DNA from: Streptococcus sp. zg-86
Lineage (GTDB): Bacteria; Bacillota; Bacilli; Lactobacillales; Streptococcaceae
Direction: 5' to 3'
NCBI RefSeq assembly: GCF_017639855.1
Contig: NZ_CP072115.1
Coordinates: 1,364,001 to 1,428,000, forward strand
Length of the DNA stretch: 64,000 bases
In this document: positions 1-8,083 of the stretch, one piece after another
Numbering within the stretch: position 1 is the stretch's first letter
Layout: every line of letters starts with the position of its first letter
Notes under the pieces: generated by a model
What the model saw: only the letters and a program-made list of their open reading frames with translations
Database searches by the model: none
Told to the model about the DNA's origin: nothing
Program-made: the position numbers and the translations under genes

Positions 1-673
1 AGCCAAAGAGATGACTGATAGCCTTTTGCGCTGTATTGTCAGTACTCACACTACCAATCCAATACCAATTAATCTTGAGATTTTTAGGCAATTTTTCTTC
101 TAGTTCTGCCAAGGTGTACTGCTTATCAAAGCTGATAGCTACTTCTACCAACTGCCCTTTCATCTGTGACAAATAAGACAGTTCCTTCGCAGGTTTTCGA
201 ATAATATCTTCGGAACCATAGCTAGCCTTGGGATTGAAAAACAGGGCTGCCTTTTGGTGACTTTTATAACTATAAGCCATTTCTGTACTATCTTGCTCGA
301 CAGATGCGGGTAATACAAAAGAAGCTAAGGCATCTTGATCCTGGTTCATGACCGTAAAATTTGCTGCAATTTCTTCATATTTTACGGAAATTCCGTCTAT
401 ATCCTTGATGAGATTAGCCTCGTAAGTTCCACCAAGGTTATTGGCAAATACGACTCGTACATTGTCCCGTTGCATATTCGGAAAGGCAATACTAGTCTGC
501 CTATAGTAATAATCGTCCAATTGATGATACTGCTGTGTAGATAGAAATCCTAGTCCCATCCAGATGAGAAAAGCGACTCCACTAGCCAACAAAACGGATC
601 CAAAACTAATGAGAAGCGTCCGTTTTTTCCATTCTCTTCTCGTTTTCTTCGCTAATACTTCAAATGTTTCCAT
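1..673 (-). CDS. Anti-sigma factor, Sigma_reg type (copy 1, 3' end off window)
   Basis: Partial: the gene runs off the left edge. It begins METFEVLAKKTRREWKKRTL, a basic cytoplasmic tip followed by one hydrophobic segment (about residues 18-42) and then an extracellular part. It is a clear paralogue of the gene at 1287-2360: both start M-x-TFEV and share a block ending NWYWIGS. The family (sigma-factor regulator N- and C-terminal domains, as in B. subtilis YhdL) holds an ECF sigma factor at the membrane. The start overlaps the upstream sigma gene by 14 nt, exactly as in copy 2, which is why the third of three consecutive ATGs (673) is chosen. The two genes are probably translationally coupled. 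Pairing with the adjacent sigma factor is inferred from position. Confidence 0.8.
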   Translation of the reverse strand, partial: METFEVLAKKTRREWKKRTLLISFGSVLLASGVAFLIWMGLGFLSTQQYHQLDDYYYRQTSIAFPNMQRDNVRVVFANNLGGTYEANLIKDIDGISVKYEEIAANFTVMNQDQDALASFVLPASVEQDSTEMAYSYKSHQKAALFFNPKASYGSEDIIRKPAKELSYLSQMKGQLVEVAISFDKQYTLAELEEKLPKNLKINWYWIGSVSTDNTAQKAISHLFG

Positions 674-1157
674 CATCATATCCTTTCTGTTTAAGGGCTT
701 GTTTTAATTTTTGACGACTGCGGTGCAGACTGACTTTGACCTTGCTGACGGAATAAGAGAGAAGCTCTGCTATTTCACGAATAGTAAAACCCTGAAAATA
801 AAAGAGTTCCAAGAGAAGCGCATCCTGCTGTGGCAATTTTTCTACTTCTTCCAAGAGAAAGTCATATTGGTCTGTTTCAAAGGGGGAAAGTTCATGTGGT
901 TTGAAAAATTCTTGCCGTAAAATTTCCATATAACGTTTGTCTCTGCGGTACTTATCAATGTAGCGACGAATGGCAGAGCGGTACAGGAAGGCTCGAATCT
1001 TTTCACCAGGGATTGCAACTGGCATTTCAAGAAGCTTGACAAATATATCTTGGACGACATCTTCTGCCTGCTCTTTCGGCACACCTGATGCCATCAAATA
1101 AGCGATGACATCTTTGGCAAAATCAATCAAGACTTGTTCATAGGCATCTAGTTTAAT
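660..1157 (-). CDS. ECF sigma factor, AUU start (copy 1)
   Basis: 165-residue sigma-70 family protein of the extracytoplasmic-function type, directing RNA polymerase to a small regulon. Region 2 includes EDVVQDIFVKLLE and the R-x-F-L-Y-R-S-A-I-R-R-Y-I-D-K-Y stretch. Region 4 includes LLELFYFQGFTIREIAEL and a recognition helix near VSKVKVSLHRSRQKL. No ATG, GTG or TTG precedes residue 10; the first conventional codon is a TTG at 1130 with no ribosome binding site. Instead ATT at 1155-1157 lies 8 nt after GGAGG, and the peptide from it (IKLDAYEQV) matches the same region of the paralogue at 2347-2844. Both proteins are then exactly 165 aa. The stop overlaps the anti-sigma start. Confidence 0.85.
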   Translation of the reverse strand: MKLDAYEQVLIDFAKDVIAYLMASGVPKEQAEDVVQDIFVKLLEMPVAIPGEKIRAFLYRSAIRRYIDKYRRDKRYMEILRQEFFKPHELSPFETDQYDFLLEEVEKLPQQDALLLELFYFQGFTIREIAELLSYSVSKVKVSLHRSRQKLKQALKQKGYDDGNI

Positions 1158-1183
1158 CGCACTTCCCTCCCTTCCTCACTAAT

Positions 1184-1212
1184 AAAACGAAACGAGACCC
1201 GTAAAAGTTACA
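1184..1212 (-). promoter_or_regulatory. Putative ECF-sigma promoter of cassette 1
   Basis: On the minus strand CTGTAAC (1207-1212 core) is followed after 17 nt by CGTTTTATTAGTGA. The same two blocks, TGTAAC and CGTTYTATTAGTGA, occur upstream of the second sigma gene with a 16-nt gap. They resemble -35 and -10 elements of ECF promoters, which suggests that each sigma factor drives its own cassette. The gap differs by one base between copies, so the exact -10 is uncertain. Confidence 0.5.
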
Positions 1213-1217
1213 GGTCT
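1195..1217 (-). terminator. Hairpin between the two sigma cassettes
   Basis: Inverted repeat AGACCTGTAA / TTACGGGTCT with a 3-nt loop: ten pairs including one G-T wobble. It lies downstream of the anti-sigma gene of cassette 2 and overlaps the putative -35 of cassette 1. It could act as a weak terminator (the following bases are T-rich, without a clean T run) or as an operator. Confidence 0.35.
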
Positions 1218-1286
1218 AGTCTTATTTTATCATATTTGTAAAAGCGCAAACTGAAAATCTGAAAGAAAGTGAGATTCAAAAAGGGA

Positions 1287-2360
1287 TTATCTGTGGGTCT
1301 CTAGGTGATAATAGGGCTTAACTTCCACATCCTGACCGATATTAGAGGCAAAAATCCAGCTAGCTTTTTCAAGTTGAGCAAAGTCTTCTGCCTTACCCGT
1401 TAAAATCACACCAGCAAATGTAGCTGTTTTTCCGTCTTGATTCTTTTTAAGATAGTCTTTGACATCATTGGTCAAATCATAGTCTTTCCCATCTTCTCCC
1501 ACACTATATCCGAGCCAATGATTCGCCAAAGCCTTCTCCAGATGTGCTTGGAAGAAGGTATAGCTATTATGGAAGGCTTGACTAGGTGTTAAATCAGCCA
1601 GTTTCTTTTGGTAGTCCTCATAGGCTTTTTGAGCTTTTTCCTTAGACAGATTTGCTGGTTTTTCCTGTTTTTTCATCTCGTCATAGGTTTCTAGTTGAGC
1701 GAGATTCGGCTGAAAACCAATCTGAGCATTGAGCTTTAACTTACTCGTATCATAGATACTAGTGCTACCAATCCAGTACCAGTTGATGTTCAAATGACTA
1801 GGAATCATGGTTTGAATTTCATCAAAGGTATAGGGCTTATCAAAGGTCACTGCCATTTCAACTACGCGATTGGGCATCTGAGATAAGAGAGAGATGTCCT
1901 GAGTGACGATATCCCCCATTTGCTGATAATTGCGATTGGTATTATAAAAAAGTGGCACCTTATAGCTATTCCCGTGGGTGTAGCCACCCTTATTATCTGA
2001 TGATTTATAGAGATTGAGATGCTGATTTGAGCCATAGCCCCTATACAGGCCATAATGACTCTCAAAATCTTCAAACGGAACAGTAATTCCTGCAATATCC
2101 TTAACCTGATCGGCATAATAGGTTCCGGTAAATTCCGAGTCTGCAATGAAGGACCAGTTTATATAGCTAACATTAGGATAACTGATTTCTGTCATTGTTT
2201 GGTGGTAATCACGCACTTCATTGGCATTACGAGAGGTAATCCAAGCCAGCCCCTTCCAACCGACAACCAACAGTACAAATCCCGTCACGATCGAAAGTAA
2301 GACAGTTTTCACCCTGTTCTTTCGTTTACTTTTCTTTGCTGCAACTTCAAAAGTCTTCAT
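1287..2360 (-). CDS. Anti-sigma factor, Sigma_reg type (copy 2)
   Basis: 357 residues. A basic N-terminus (KKSKRKNRVK) is followed by one transmembrane segment at about residues 20-42 (TVLLSIVTGFVLLVVGWKG), then a large extracytoplasmic domain with the paralogue-conserved NINWYWIGSTSIYDTSKL block and a lysine-rich helical stretch (about 225-265). This layout matches the Sigma_reg_N and Sigma_reg_C families, membrane regulators of an ECF sigma factor. The start overlaps the sigma gene by 14 nt, indicating coupled translation and near-stoichiometric production. The partner and the signal sensed cannot be read from the sequence. Confidence 0.85.
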   Translation of the reverse strand: MKTFEVAAKKSKRKNRVKTVLLSIVTGFVLLVVGWKGLAWITSRNANEVRDYHQTMTEISYPNVSYINWSFIADSEFTGTYYADQVKDIAGITVPFEDFESHYGLYRGYGSNQHLNLYKSSDNKGGYTHGNSYKVPLFYNTNRNYQQMGDIVTQDISLLSQMPNRVVEMAVTFDKPYTFDEIQTMIPSHLNINWYWIGSTSIYDTSKLKLNAQIGFQPNLAQLETYDEMKKQEKPANLSKEKAQKAYEDYQKKLADLTPSQAFHNSYTFFQAHLEKALANHWLGYSVGEDGKDYDLTNDVKDYLKKNQDGKTATFAGVILTGKAEDFAQLEKASWIFASNIGQDVEVKPYYHLETHR

Positions 2361-2844
2361 ATTCGTATCCTTTCTCCTTTAGCAATCTTGCTAACTGCTT
2401 ACGACCACGATAGAGGTTCATCTTAACCAGGCTTTGACTAATTCCCAAGACCTGTGCTACCTCCTTGGTCGTCATTTCTTGAAAATAATAACAGTCCAGT
2501 ACCGACTGGTACTGAGTGGGCAATTCTGCTACCGCCTCATACAACGGTCCATAATCTGCTGTATCGTACTTTAGCGCCTTCTCCTTGTGGAAAAATTCCT
2601 GCTGGATAATCTCATGGTAGCGCCTATCTCTACGATACCGATCAATATAGGCTCGAATAGCTGAGCGATAAAGCCAAGCCCGCAATTTCTCGAAGGGAAG
2701 AACAATGTCTGCCTCGAGAATTTTAACCAAAATGTCCTGAGCAATATCATCACTATCTGCTTGATTGGCGCCTGATTTTTGCAGATAATAGGAAATTTCT
2801 TTCGCAATGCCCATGACTTCTTTTTCATATTCGTCGAACCGAAT
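2347..2844 (-). CDS. ECF sigma factor, AUU start (copy 2)
   Basis: 165 residues, with sigma region 2 (DSDDIAQDILVKILE, then RAWLYRSAIRAYIDRYRRDRRY) and region 4 (YYFQEMTTKEVAQVLGISQSLVKMNLYRGRKQL). A start at ATG 2814 would drop ten residues conserved with the paralogue and has no good ribosome binding site. ATT at 2842-2844 lies 8 nt after a full AAAGGAGG Shine-Dalgarno and gives IRFDEYEKEV, matching IKLDAYEQV of copy 1. An in-frame TGA lies five codons upstream and no ATG, GTG or TTG lies between. It is followed by its anti-sigma gene with a 14-nt overlap. Confidence 0.87.
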   Translation of the reverse strand: MRFDEYEKEVMGIAKEISYYLQKSGANQADSDDIAQDILVKILEADIVLPFEKLRAWLYRSAIRAYIDRYRRDRRYHEIIQQEFFHKEKALKYDTADYGPLYEAVAELPTQYQSVLDCYYFQEMTTKEVAQVLGISQSLVKMNLYRGRKQLARLLKEKGYEYEDF

Positions 2845-2867
2845 CTTTCTCCCCTCCTTTCACTAAT

Positions 2868-2895
2868 AGAACGAATGAATTGACAATTGGTTACA
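2868..2895 (-). promoter_or_regulatory. Putative ECF-sigma promoter of cassette 2
   Basis: Minus strand CTGTAAC (core 2890-2895), a 16-nt spacer, then CGTTCTATTAGTGA. It shares both blocks with the upstream region of sigma copy 1, while the spacers differ completely. Conservation of only these blocks points to function, most simply self-recognition by the encoded sigma factors. Confidence 0.55.
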
Positions 2896-2914
2896 GCATA
2901 TTGAGCAAATAGAC

Positions 2915-2941
2915 AAAAAAATCGGCCAAAACCGATTTTTT
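2915..2941 (-). terminator. Terminator of ppc
   Basis: Stem AAAATCGG / CCGATTTT with a 6-nt loop, followed on the minus strand by T residues. It starts 5 nt after the ppc stop codon. The A run on the other side makes it potentially bidirectional. Confidence 0.85.
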
Positions 2942-2945
2942 GTTC

Positions 2946-5642
2946 TTAACCTGAATTCCGCAAACCAGTTGCAACACCATTGATGGTAATATGAATCAGA
3001 CTTTCCTGATCCGCACTTAATTCTCCACGACGGAGGCGGTTGATCAATTCAATTTGAATGTAATTCAAGACATTGAAATAAGGCATGCGGTAAGCAAGAC
3101 TGGCTTTCAAGAACGGTAGTTCTGCCAATAATTCATCATTTTGCTCAATCGCCAAAATCATATCTTTGGTTAATTGCCATTCATCCAAAATGGTATAGAA
3201 AATAGAATGCACATCTTCATCCTCACACATCTTAGCATATTCAAAGGCAATGTTCATGTTAGATTTGGAGAGGACCATGTCCACATTTGACAGCAGAGAA
3301 CGGAAAAATGGCCAATTTTCATACATTTGTTGGAGCTTAGCAAGATTGTCTGGATCTTTGTCAATGAATCGTTTGAAACTAGAACCCACTCCATACCAAC
3401 CTGGGAGCATGACACGATTTTGCGACCATGAGAAGACCCACGGAATGGCACGGAGTCCTCCGATTTCAGTAATGGTTTTTCGCGCTGCTGGACGGGAACC
3501 AATATTCAAACTAGACACTTCACGAATTGGGCTCGCTGCAAAGAAATAATCATAAAAATTCGGATTGCCAAAGACCAGATCACGATAAATTTGGTAACTA
3601 TCCTCAACAATATCATTCATAATTGCACGATAGCCATCAATTTCATCTAAATCAACAATCATCTGCGTCACCATCCGGTCTAAGGTTGCAGATACCAGCA
3701 TTTCTAAGTTGTAGTAGGCTGCATCCTTATTACCGTATTTATTTCCGATGACCTCTCCTTGTTCTGTCAAACGAATCCGATCCTTGATAGAACCAAATGG
3801 TTGAGAAGTAATGGCATCGTAAGAAGGACCACCACCACGTCCAACTGTCCCACCACGTCCATGGAAGAAGGTAATTTTCACGCCATACTCTTGACCGATT
3901 TGGGTCAATTCATTCTGCGCTTTGTAAAGAGTCCAACCAGATGACAGATAGCCACCATCTTTATTGGAATCAGAATAGCCTAGCATGATTTCTTGGTAAT
4001 GATTGTTGCCTGCAATCCAAGATTTAGCAACGTCTAACTGCAAGTAATTGCGCATGGTGGCAGGGGCATTGTCCAAATCTTCAATCGTTTCAAAGAGGGG
4101 CACAATCTGCACACGCGCACGTTCTGCATCAACCAGACCAACTTCTTTCAAGAGCAAGGCTAATTCTAGTAAGTCAGATACATGCTCAGAATGAGAAATA
4201 ATATGCTGTTTGATGACTTCCTCACCTAGCTTATCTTTCAATTCACGGGCTGCTGCAAAAATAGCCAATTCCTTTTCTAACTGCTCTGATTTTGGAATAT
4301 GGGTCGCAGATAAAATCCGTGGATCATCAACCAATTCTTTTAAGAGTACCTGACACTTTTCTTCTTCTGATAAGCTGCTGTAATCTTCTACAATTTTCGC
4401 AGAAGCTAATAGTTCAGCGACACTAGCCTCATGAATGCTCGAATCTTGGCGCATATCGATACTAGCCAAGTAAAATCCAAAGGCTTCAATCGCTTCTAAT
4501 AATTCTGTCAAATCACCTTTTAATAGCGCCACACCCTTGTTTTCTTCCAAGGATTCTTTTATGGCAATGATGTCTGCCTTAAACTCTCGAACATTGGCAT
4601 ACCGCTCATCATTTTTCTGGTCATGAATCAGATAATCGCGGGTATTGGCCAATTTCATCTGGATATAATGAAAGGCTTTACGATAGGGCTCATGCTCACG
4701 ATAAACAGAATGATCTGCAGATAAATCAGCCAAGGCTTGAACTGCTGGACTGACCTCAACAATGGTTGTTGATAAGGAGAAATTACTGTAGAGTTTTTCC
4801 AGTTGGTCATGGTAGTAATTCATAATGACTTCACACTGGGTAAGGGCAGACAATTTCAGGGTTTCTGCTGTAACAAAGGGATTGCCGTCACGGTCTCCAC
4901 CGATCCACATTCCCATGGTAATCGGACGCGGATTTACCAGTTCAACTCCACGTTCTGCTGCAAGATTCTTGTATTCTCGCTGGAGTTTGGTCACTGCCTT
5001 GATGAAGGAACTATTGTAATACTCCATGACATTGGTAATTTCATTCGTTACCTTGAGTTTCTTCTCGCGAATCATCTCTGTCTGCATCATGATTTCCACA
5101 TAACAGCGCAATTCATCGAGCCACTTAGTGCGGTTCATAAGACCGAGCTTCACATCACGATAGCGACGAAGCAATTCATGGATATGCTTGGTCAAATCGA
5201 GCATAGACTGGCGTTGAACCTGAGTTGGATGAGCTGTCAAAACAGGAACAACATTCAGATTTTCTAAGATTTCAGCCGCATCTTCACGCTGGGAAACCAA
5301 ATCAATCGTAGTCGAAATTTTTCCAAGGTAATCTTGTCCTAAATTATTCTGATGATTAATTTCATAAGCCAAATCCACATCCTCTGAAATGTTAATCAAG
5401 AGAGGTAAGACGGCAAAGTAACGGGAAATAACCGCTAACTCATCATTGGTCAATTGACCGATAATTTCCATTAACTGGCTGTAATCATCTTGTTTTGAAA
5501 GAGTTCCAAGTTCGATAATCTTGTCAAAGGTTTCTTCAGACATCAGCTGACGCGCAACATCCTGCAAGATATCTGTCAAAATTCCTACTTCTTCTTGGAT
5601 TGTCTCTTTGTTGTTGTAGTTTTCTAATTTTTGAATCGCCAT
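2946..5642 (-). CDS. ppc: Phosphoenolpyruvate carboxylase
   Basis: 898 residues, full length for the family. It converts PEP and bicarbonate to oxaloacetate, which in streptococci feeds aspartate and related amino acids because the TCA cycle is incomplete. Visible signatures: TAHPTQ (136-141) with the catalytic His138, GGDRDGNP, GYSDSNKDGG, the FHGRGGTVGRGGGP glycine loop, and the C-terminal RNSG that reaches into the active site. The ATG at 5640-5642 is preceded by a purine-rich GAGAAAAGGAAG site. ftsW lies 36 nt upstream in the same direction, an arrangement common in streptococci, so co-transcription is likely. Confidence 0.98.
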   Translation of the reverse strand: MAIQKLENYNNKETIQEEVGILTDILQDVARQLMSEETFDKIIELGTLSKQDDYSQLMEIIGQLTNDELAVISRYFAVLPLLINISEDVDLAYEINHQNNLGQDYLGKISTTIDLVSQREDAAEILENLNVVPVLTAHPTQVQRQSMLDLTKHIHELLRRYRDVKLGLMNRTKWLDELRCYVEIMMQTEMIREKKLKVTNEITNVMEYYNSSFIKAVTKLQREYKNLAAERGVELVNPRPITMGMWIGGDRDGNPFVTAETLKLSALTQCEVIMNYYHDQLEKLYSNFSLSTTIVEVSPAVQALADLSADHSVYREHEPYRKAFHYIQMKLANTRDYLIHDQKNDERYANVREFKADIIAIKESLEENKGVALLKGDLTELLEAIEAFGFYLASIDMRQDSSIHEASVAELLASAKIVEDYSSLSEEEKCQVLLKELVDDPRILSATHIPKSEQLEKELAIFAAARELKDKLGEEVIKQHIISHSEHVSDLLELALLLKEVGLVDAERARVQIVPLFETIEDLDNAPATMRNYLQLDVAKSWIAGNNHYQEIMLGYSDSNKDGGYLSSGWTLYKAQNELTQIGQEYGVKITFFHGRGGTVGRGGGPSYDAITSQPFGSIKDRIRLTEQGEVIGNKYGNKDAAYYNLEMLVSATLDRMVTQMIVDLDEIDGYRAIMNDIVEDSYQIYRDLVFGNPNFYDYFFAASPIREVSSLNIGSRPAARKTITEIGGLRAIPWVFSWSQNRVMLPGWYGVGSSFKRFIDKDPDNLAKLQQMYENWPFFRSLLSNVDMVLSKSNMNIAFEYAKMCEDEDVHSIFYTILDEWQLTKDMILAIEQNDELLAELPFLKASLAYRMPYFNVLNYIQIELINRLRRGELSADQESLIHITINGVATGLRNSG

Positions 5643-5678
5643 ATCTTCCTTTTCTCCTAATCTTCTTACTAGAACAAT

Positions 5679-6899
5679 CTAGATCATTGTTCGTTCAATC
5701 TCTTCCTGAATCAATTCCCGCTTTTCATTGGCATCAATATTGAGTACAAAAGCAATTCCTATGGAAATAATCAATAAACTATTTCCCCCTTGAGAAATAA
5801 ATGGGAAGGTAACTCCCGTCGCTGGAATCAGTCCAGAAATCCCTCCGATATTAACAAAGGTCTGAACAAGTAGCATGCCTGCTACACCTAGTGCCATCAT
5901 CGCATTAAAGGGATTCTTTGCCCGAATACCAACCACGATAATACGTAAAATCAAGAAAAACAAGAGGGCCAAAATGAGACTTGCTCCCAAAAAGCCTAGC
6001 TCTTCTATGACAATTGAAAAGGCAAAGTCGGTATGAGCCTCTACGAGATAGCCATTTTTCTCAATTGAGTTTCCTAATCCTCTACCAAACCAACCACCGT
6101 TGCTCATGGCATAGTAAGAATTGGTTAATTGCCATCCTGATTCTGTTGCATTTTCAAAGGGATTAAAATAAGCTGCAAATCGTCGTGCAATATAGCCAAA
6201 TAATGGAATTTTTGCCACAAATTCGACTCCAAGCACTCGAATGGTTCCTAAAAGCAGGGCTGAAGCAGACACAATTCCTAGCAGGGCAGTTGAAAACCAA
6301 CGATAACCAATACCGCTAGCGGTCACCATAACCACAATGATGAGGGCAACAATCACTGCATTCCCCAGATCCGGTAGGGAAGCTACCAAACCCAAAAAGA
6401 CGAGGCTGACCAAGCGCCAATCATTGAGCTTATTTGGAATCCACTGTCCCTTGGTTAAGGCTTGATAGTCATACTTACGAATCTCTCCTTGGATTTTAGC
6501 GAATTGATGTGCCAAATACCAGACAATCAGTAATTTGAGATATTCTGCTGGTTGCAATCCGATAATACCTCCTGGACCCAAACGAATCCAACCGTGTGCC
6601 CCATTGACAGCATCAAAAAAATGTGAAATGACTAGCAAAAATCCATCAATTAGCAGCGTAACAGAAATCAGGCCTGTTCTCCGTAAAAAACTTAGTTTCA
6701 TGCGGTAAATAATATAAATCGCCACCAAACTAATCACCCAATAACCAGCCTGACTGAGCAAGAGTTTAAAAGGATTTCCCTCATTTTGCACCTGTAAAGC
6801 GCTGGTCGTTGAATAAATCATAATTAGTCCTATAATGGACAAGATTAAATACGGAATTAAAATAGAATAGTTCAGCAAATGCTGTTTATCAATCTTCAT
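5679..6899 (-). CDS. ftsW: SEDS peptidoglycan glycosyltransferase FtsW
   Basis: 406 residues, polytopic (about ten hydrophobic segments). SEDS proteins polymerise lipid II into glycan strands; FtsW does so at the division septum with its class B PBP partner. The family signature is present: SLPDLGNA, the extracellular loop with W-x-LTNSYYAMSNGGWFGRGLG, and EAHTDFAFSIVIEELGFLGA. The C-terminal NIGGISGLIPATGVTFPFISQGGNS is typical of FtsW/RodA. Position directly upstream of ppc favours FtsW over RodA in this genus. It is followed by ppc with no terminator between. Confidence 0.95.
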   Translation of the reverse strand: MKIDKQHLLNYSILIPYLILSIIGLIMIYSTTSALQVQNEGNPFKLLLSQAGYWVISLVAIYIIYRMKLSFLRRTGLISVTLLIDGFLLVISHFFDAVNGAHGWIRLGPGGIIGLQPAEYLKLLIVWYLAHQFAKIQGEIRKYDYQALTKGQWIPNKLNDWRLVSLVFLGLVASLPDLGNAVIVALIIVVMVTASGIGYRWFSTALLGIVSASALLLGTIRVLGVEFVAKIPLFGYIARRFAAYFNPFENATESGWQLTNSYYAMSNGGWFGRGLGNSIEKNGYLVEAHTDFAFSIVIEELGFLGASLILALLFFLILRIIVVGIRAKNPFNAMMALGVAGMLLVQTFVNIGGISGLIPATGVTFPFISQGGNSLLIISIGIAFVLNIDANEKRELIQEEIERTMI

Positions 6900-7026
6900 C
6901 TATTCTCCTAGCATCTTCTAGAGTATTGCTCTCATTATACCATATTTCCCTATAAAATACGGAAAAATCTGACAATTTTAGCAAAAAGCGTTTCCACAAG
7001 GACACCACCTATTCAAAAGTAACAAA

Positions 7027-7069
7027 AAATGCTTAGTAGCCCAACTCATCACGGACTTTCTAAGCATTT
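7027..7069 (-). terminator. Terminator of the DUF4430/S-component operon
   Basis: Perfect 10-bp stem AAATGCTTAG / CTAAGCATTT with a 23-nt loop that can partly pair further. On the minus strand it is followed by TTTGTTAC. It lies 23 nt beyond the lipoprotein stop codon. Confidence 0.75.
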
Positions 7070-7091
7070 GCAACTCTTTTAAGCGAGTATC

Positions 7092-7466
7092 TTATTGGAA
7101 GGTCTGCAAGTAGAATGTTACAGTATCACCATCCGAAATGTGCATCTCTTTTGCACCTTTTGGTGCCAATTCATCATTGACATCATACATCCAATAGGTA
7201 TTTTTTTCAGGGCTTTGGCTGACATCATCAATGACAGTCACCAAGCCATCTTTTTCTTCAATTTTATGGTGTTCTTCTAAGATATCCATAACAGAATCAT
7301 CTTCCTTGAAGGTTACTTTTTCCTCTACTACCTTATCATCTGGAAAAGTTACTTTTAAGGTAGCTGTATAGGTTTTTTCCGTTTCTGTCTGACTTGTCTG
7401 TGGTTGACAGGCAACCAAAAATAAACCTGCAATAAGTGATACGATACTAAGCATCCATTTTTTCAT
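7092..7466 (-). CDS. DUF4430 lipoprotein
   Basis: 124 residues from the chosen ATG at 7466 (MKKWMLSI). A longer frame exists upstream but would bury the signal peptide. A type II signal peptide ends in LVAC, with lipidation at the Cys near residue 20. The rest (TATLKVTFPDDKVVEEKV ... TYWMYDVNDELAPKGA ... DGDTVTFYL) is the DUF4430 beta-grasp domain, related to the C-terminal domain of transcobalamin and intrinsic factor. The start lies inside the end of the upstream S-component gene (20-nt overlap), so it is probably a substrate-capturing partner of that transporter. The ligand is unknown. Confidence 0.85.
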   Translation of the reverse strand: MKKWMLSIVSLIAGLFLVACQPQTSQTETEKTYTATLKVTFPDDKVVEEKVTFKEDDSVMDILEEHHKIEEKDGLVTVIDDVSQSPEKNTYWMYDVNDELAPKGAKEMHISDGDTVTFYLQTFQ

Positions 7467-7962
7467 GAGGGGCATATCTCCTAAATATAGAATAAATAAT
7501 GGGGTAAAATAAAACAGTCGAAACACTATGCAAGACATCAAAGGACAATCCATTTAGCCAGTACAGAATTGGATTTGTCCCATATTGCCAGGCAATCGGT
7601 AGGCTAATTGAAAAACCGTACAGAAAGACGATGAAGCCTACTCCTACACTTTGTCCTATCAGCGGCAAGTGCTTCCTACGAATAAAGGGAACAGCCAACA
7701 AACGCCAAATCAACATGATTAGTGCAAAACTTAAAATCTGCCAAAAAACAATCAGACCAAAGCCAAACAAGATGCTGCTTCCCAACATGGTCAAGGCCAT
7801 AATTGCTAGGCTCTCACCAAAGGATAGAAAGGAAAGACTCACCAAAAAGATAGCTGAAATCGGCTTGATATTTGGAAAACTTGCAAAAGCTGCACGTAGC
7901 ACAATAGATAAGGCTACCAGCATCACAATTCGGCTCATTTGTCTCGTTGACATCGCACACAA
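7447..7962 (-). CDS. ECF transporter substrate-binding (S) subunit
   Basis: 171 residues with five to six membrane segments and a short basic start, typical of S components of energy-coupling-factor importers, which take up vitamins and metals with the shared EcfA/A'/T module encoded elsewhere. Specificity is not visible. Coupling to a DUF4430 lipoprotein is a known genomic association for cobalamin- or corrinoid-like ligands, but streptococci have few B12 enzymes, so this is open. The start is ambiguous: TTG at 7962 sits 5 nt after AGAGG, while ATG at 7953 is 14 nt away. The former is used here. Confidence 0.75.
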   Translation of the reverse strand: MCAMSTRQMSRIVMLVALSIVLRAAFASFPNIKPISAIFLVSLSFLSFGESLAIMALTMLGSSILFGFGLIVFWQILSFALIMLIWRLLAVPFIRRKHLPLIGQSVGVGFIVFLYGFSISLPIAWQYGTNPILYWLNGLSFDVLHSVSTVLFYPIIYSIFRRYAPHEKMDA

Positions 7963-8083
7963 TACTTCCTCTTTTTATTTCCCATACTAGGGTAACGAAA
8001 ACTAAGAGCCCTGTCAAGATAAATTCACTATCTACTGGCTTATTTTTTTGATTTTTTCCCCTATTTAGGTTAAAATAGGAGCA

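Noticed and set aside
2055..5267. Several plus-strand ORFs of 60-154 codons opposite ppc and the sigma/anti-sigma genes
   Set aside because: They are antisense to well-recognised proteins and lack ribosome binding sites.
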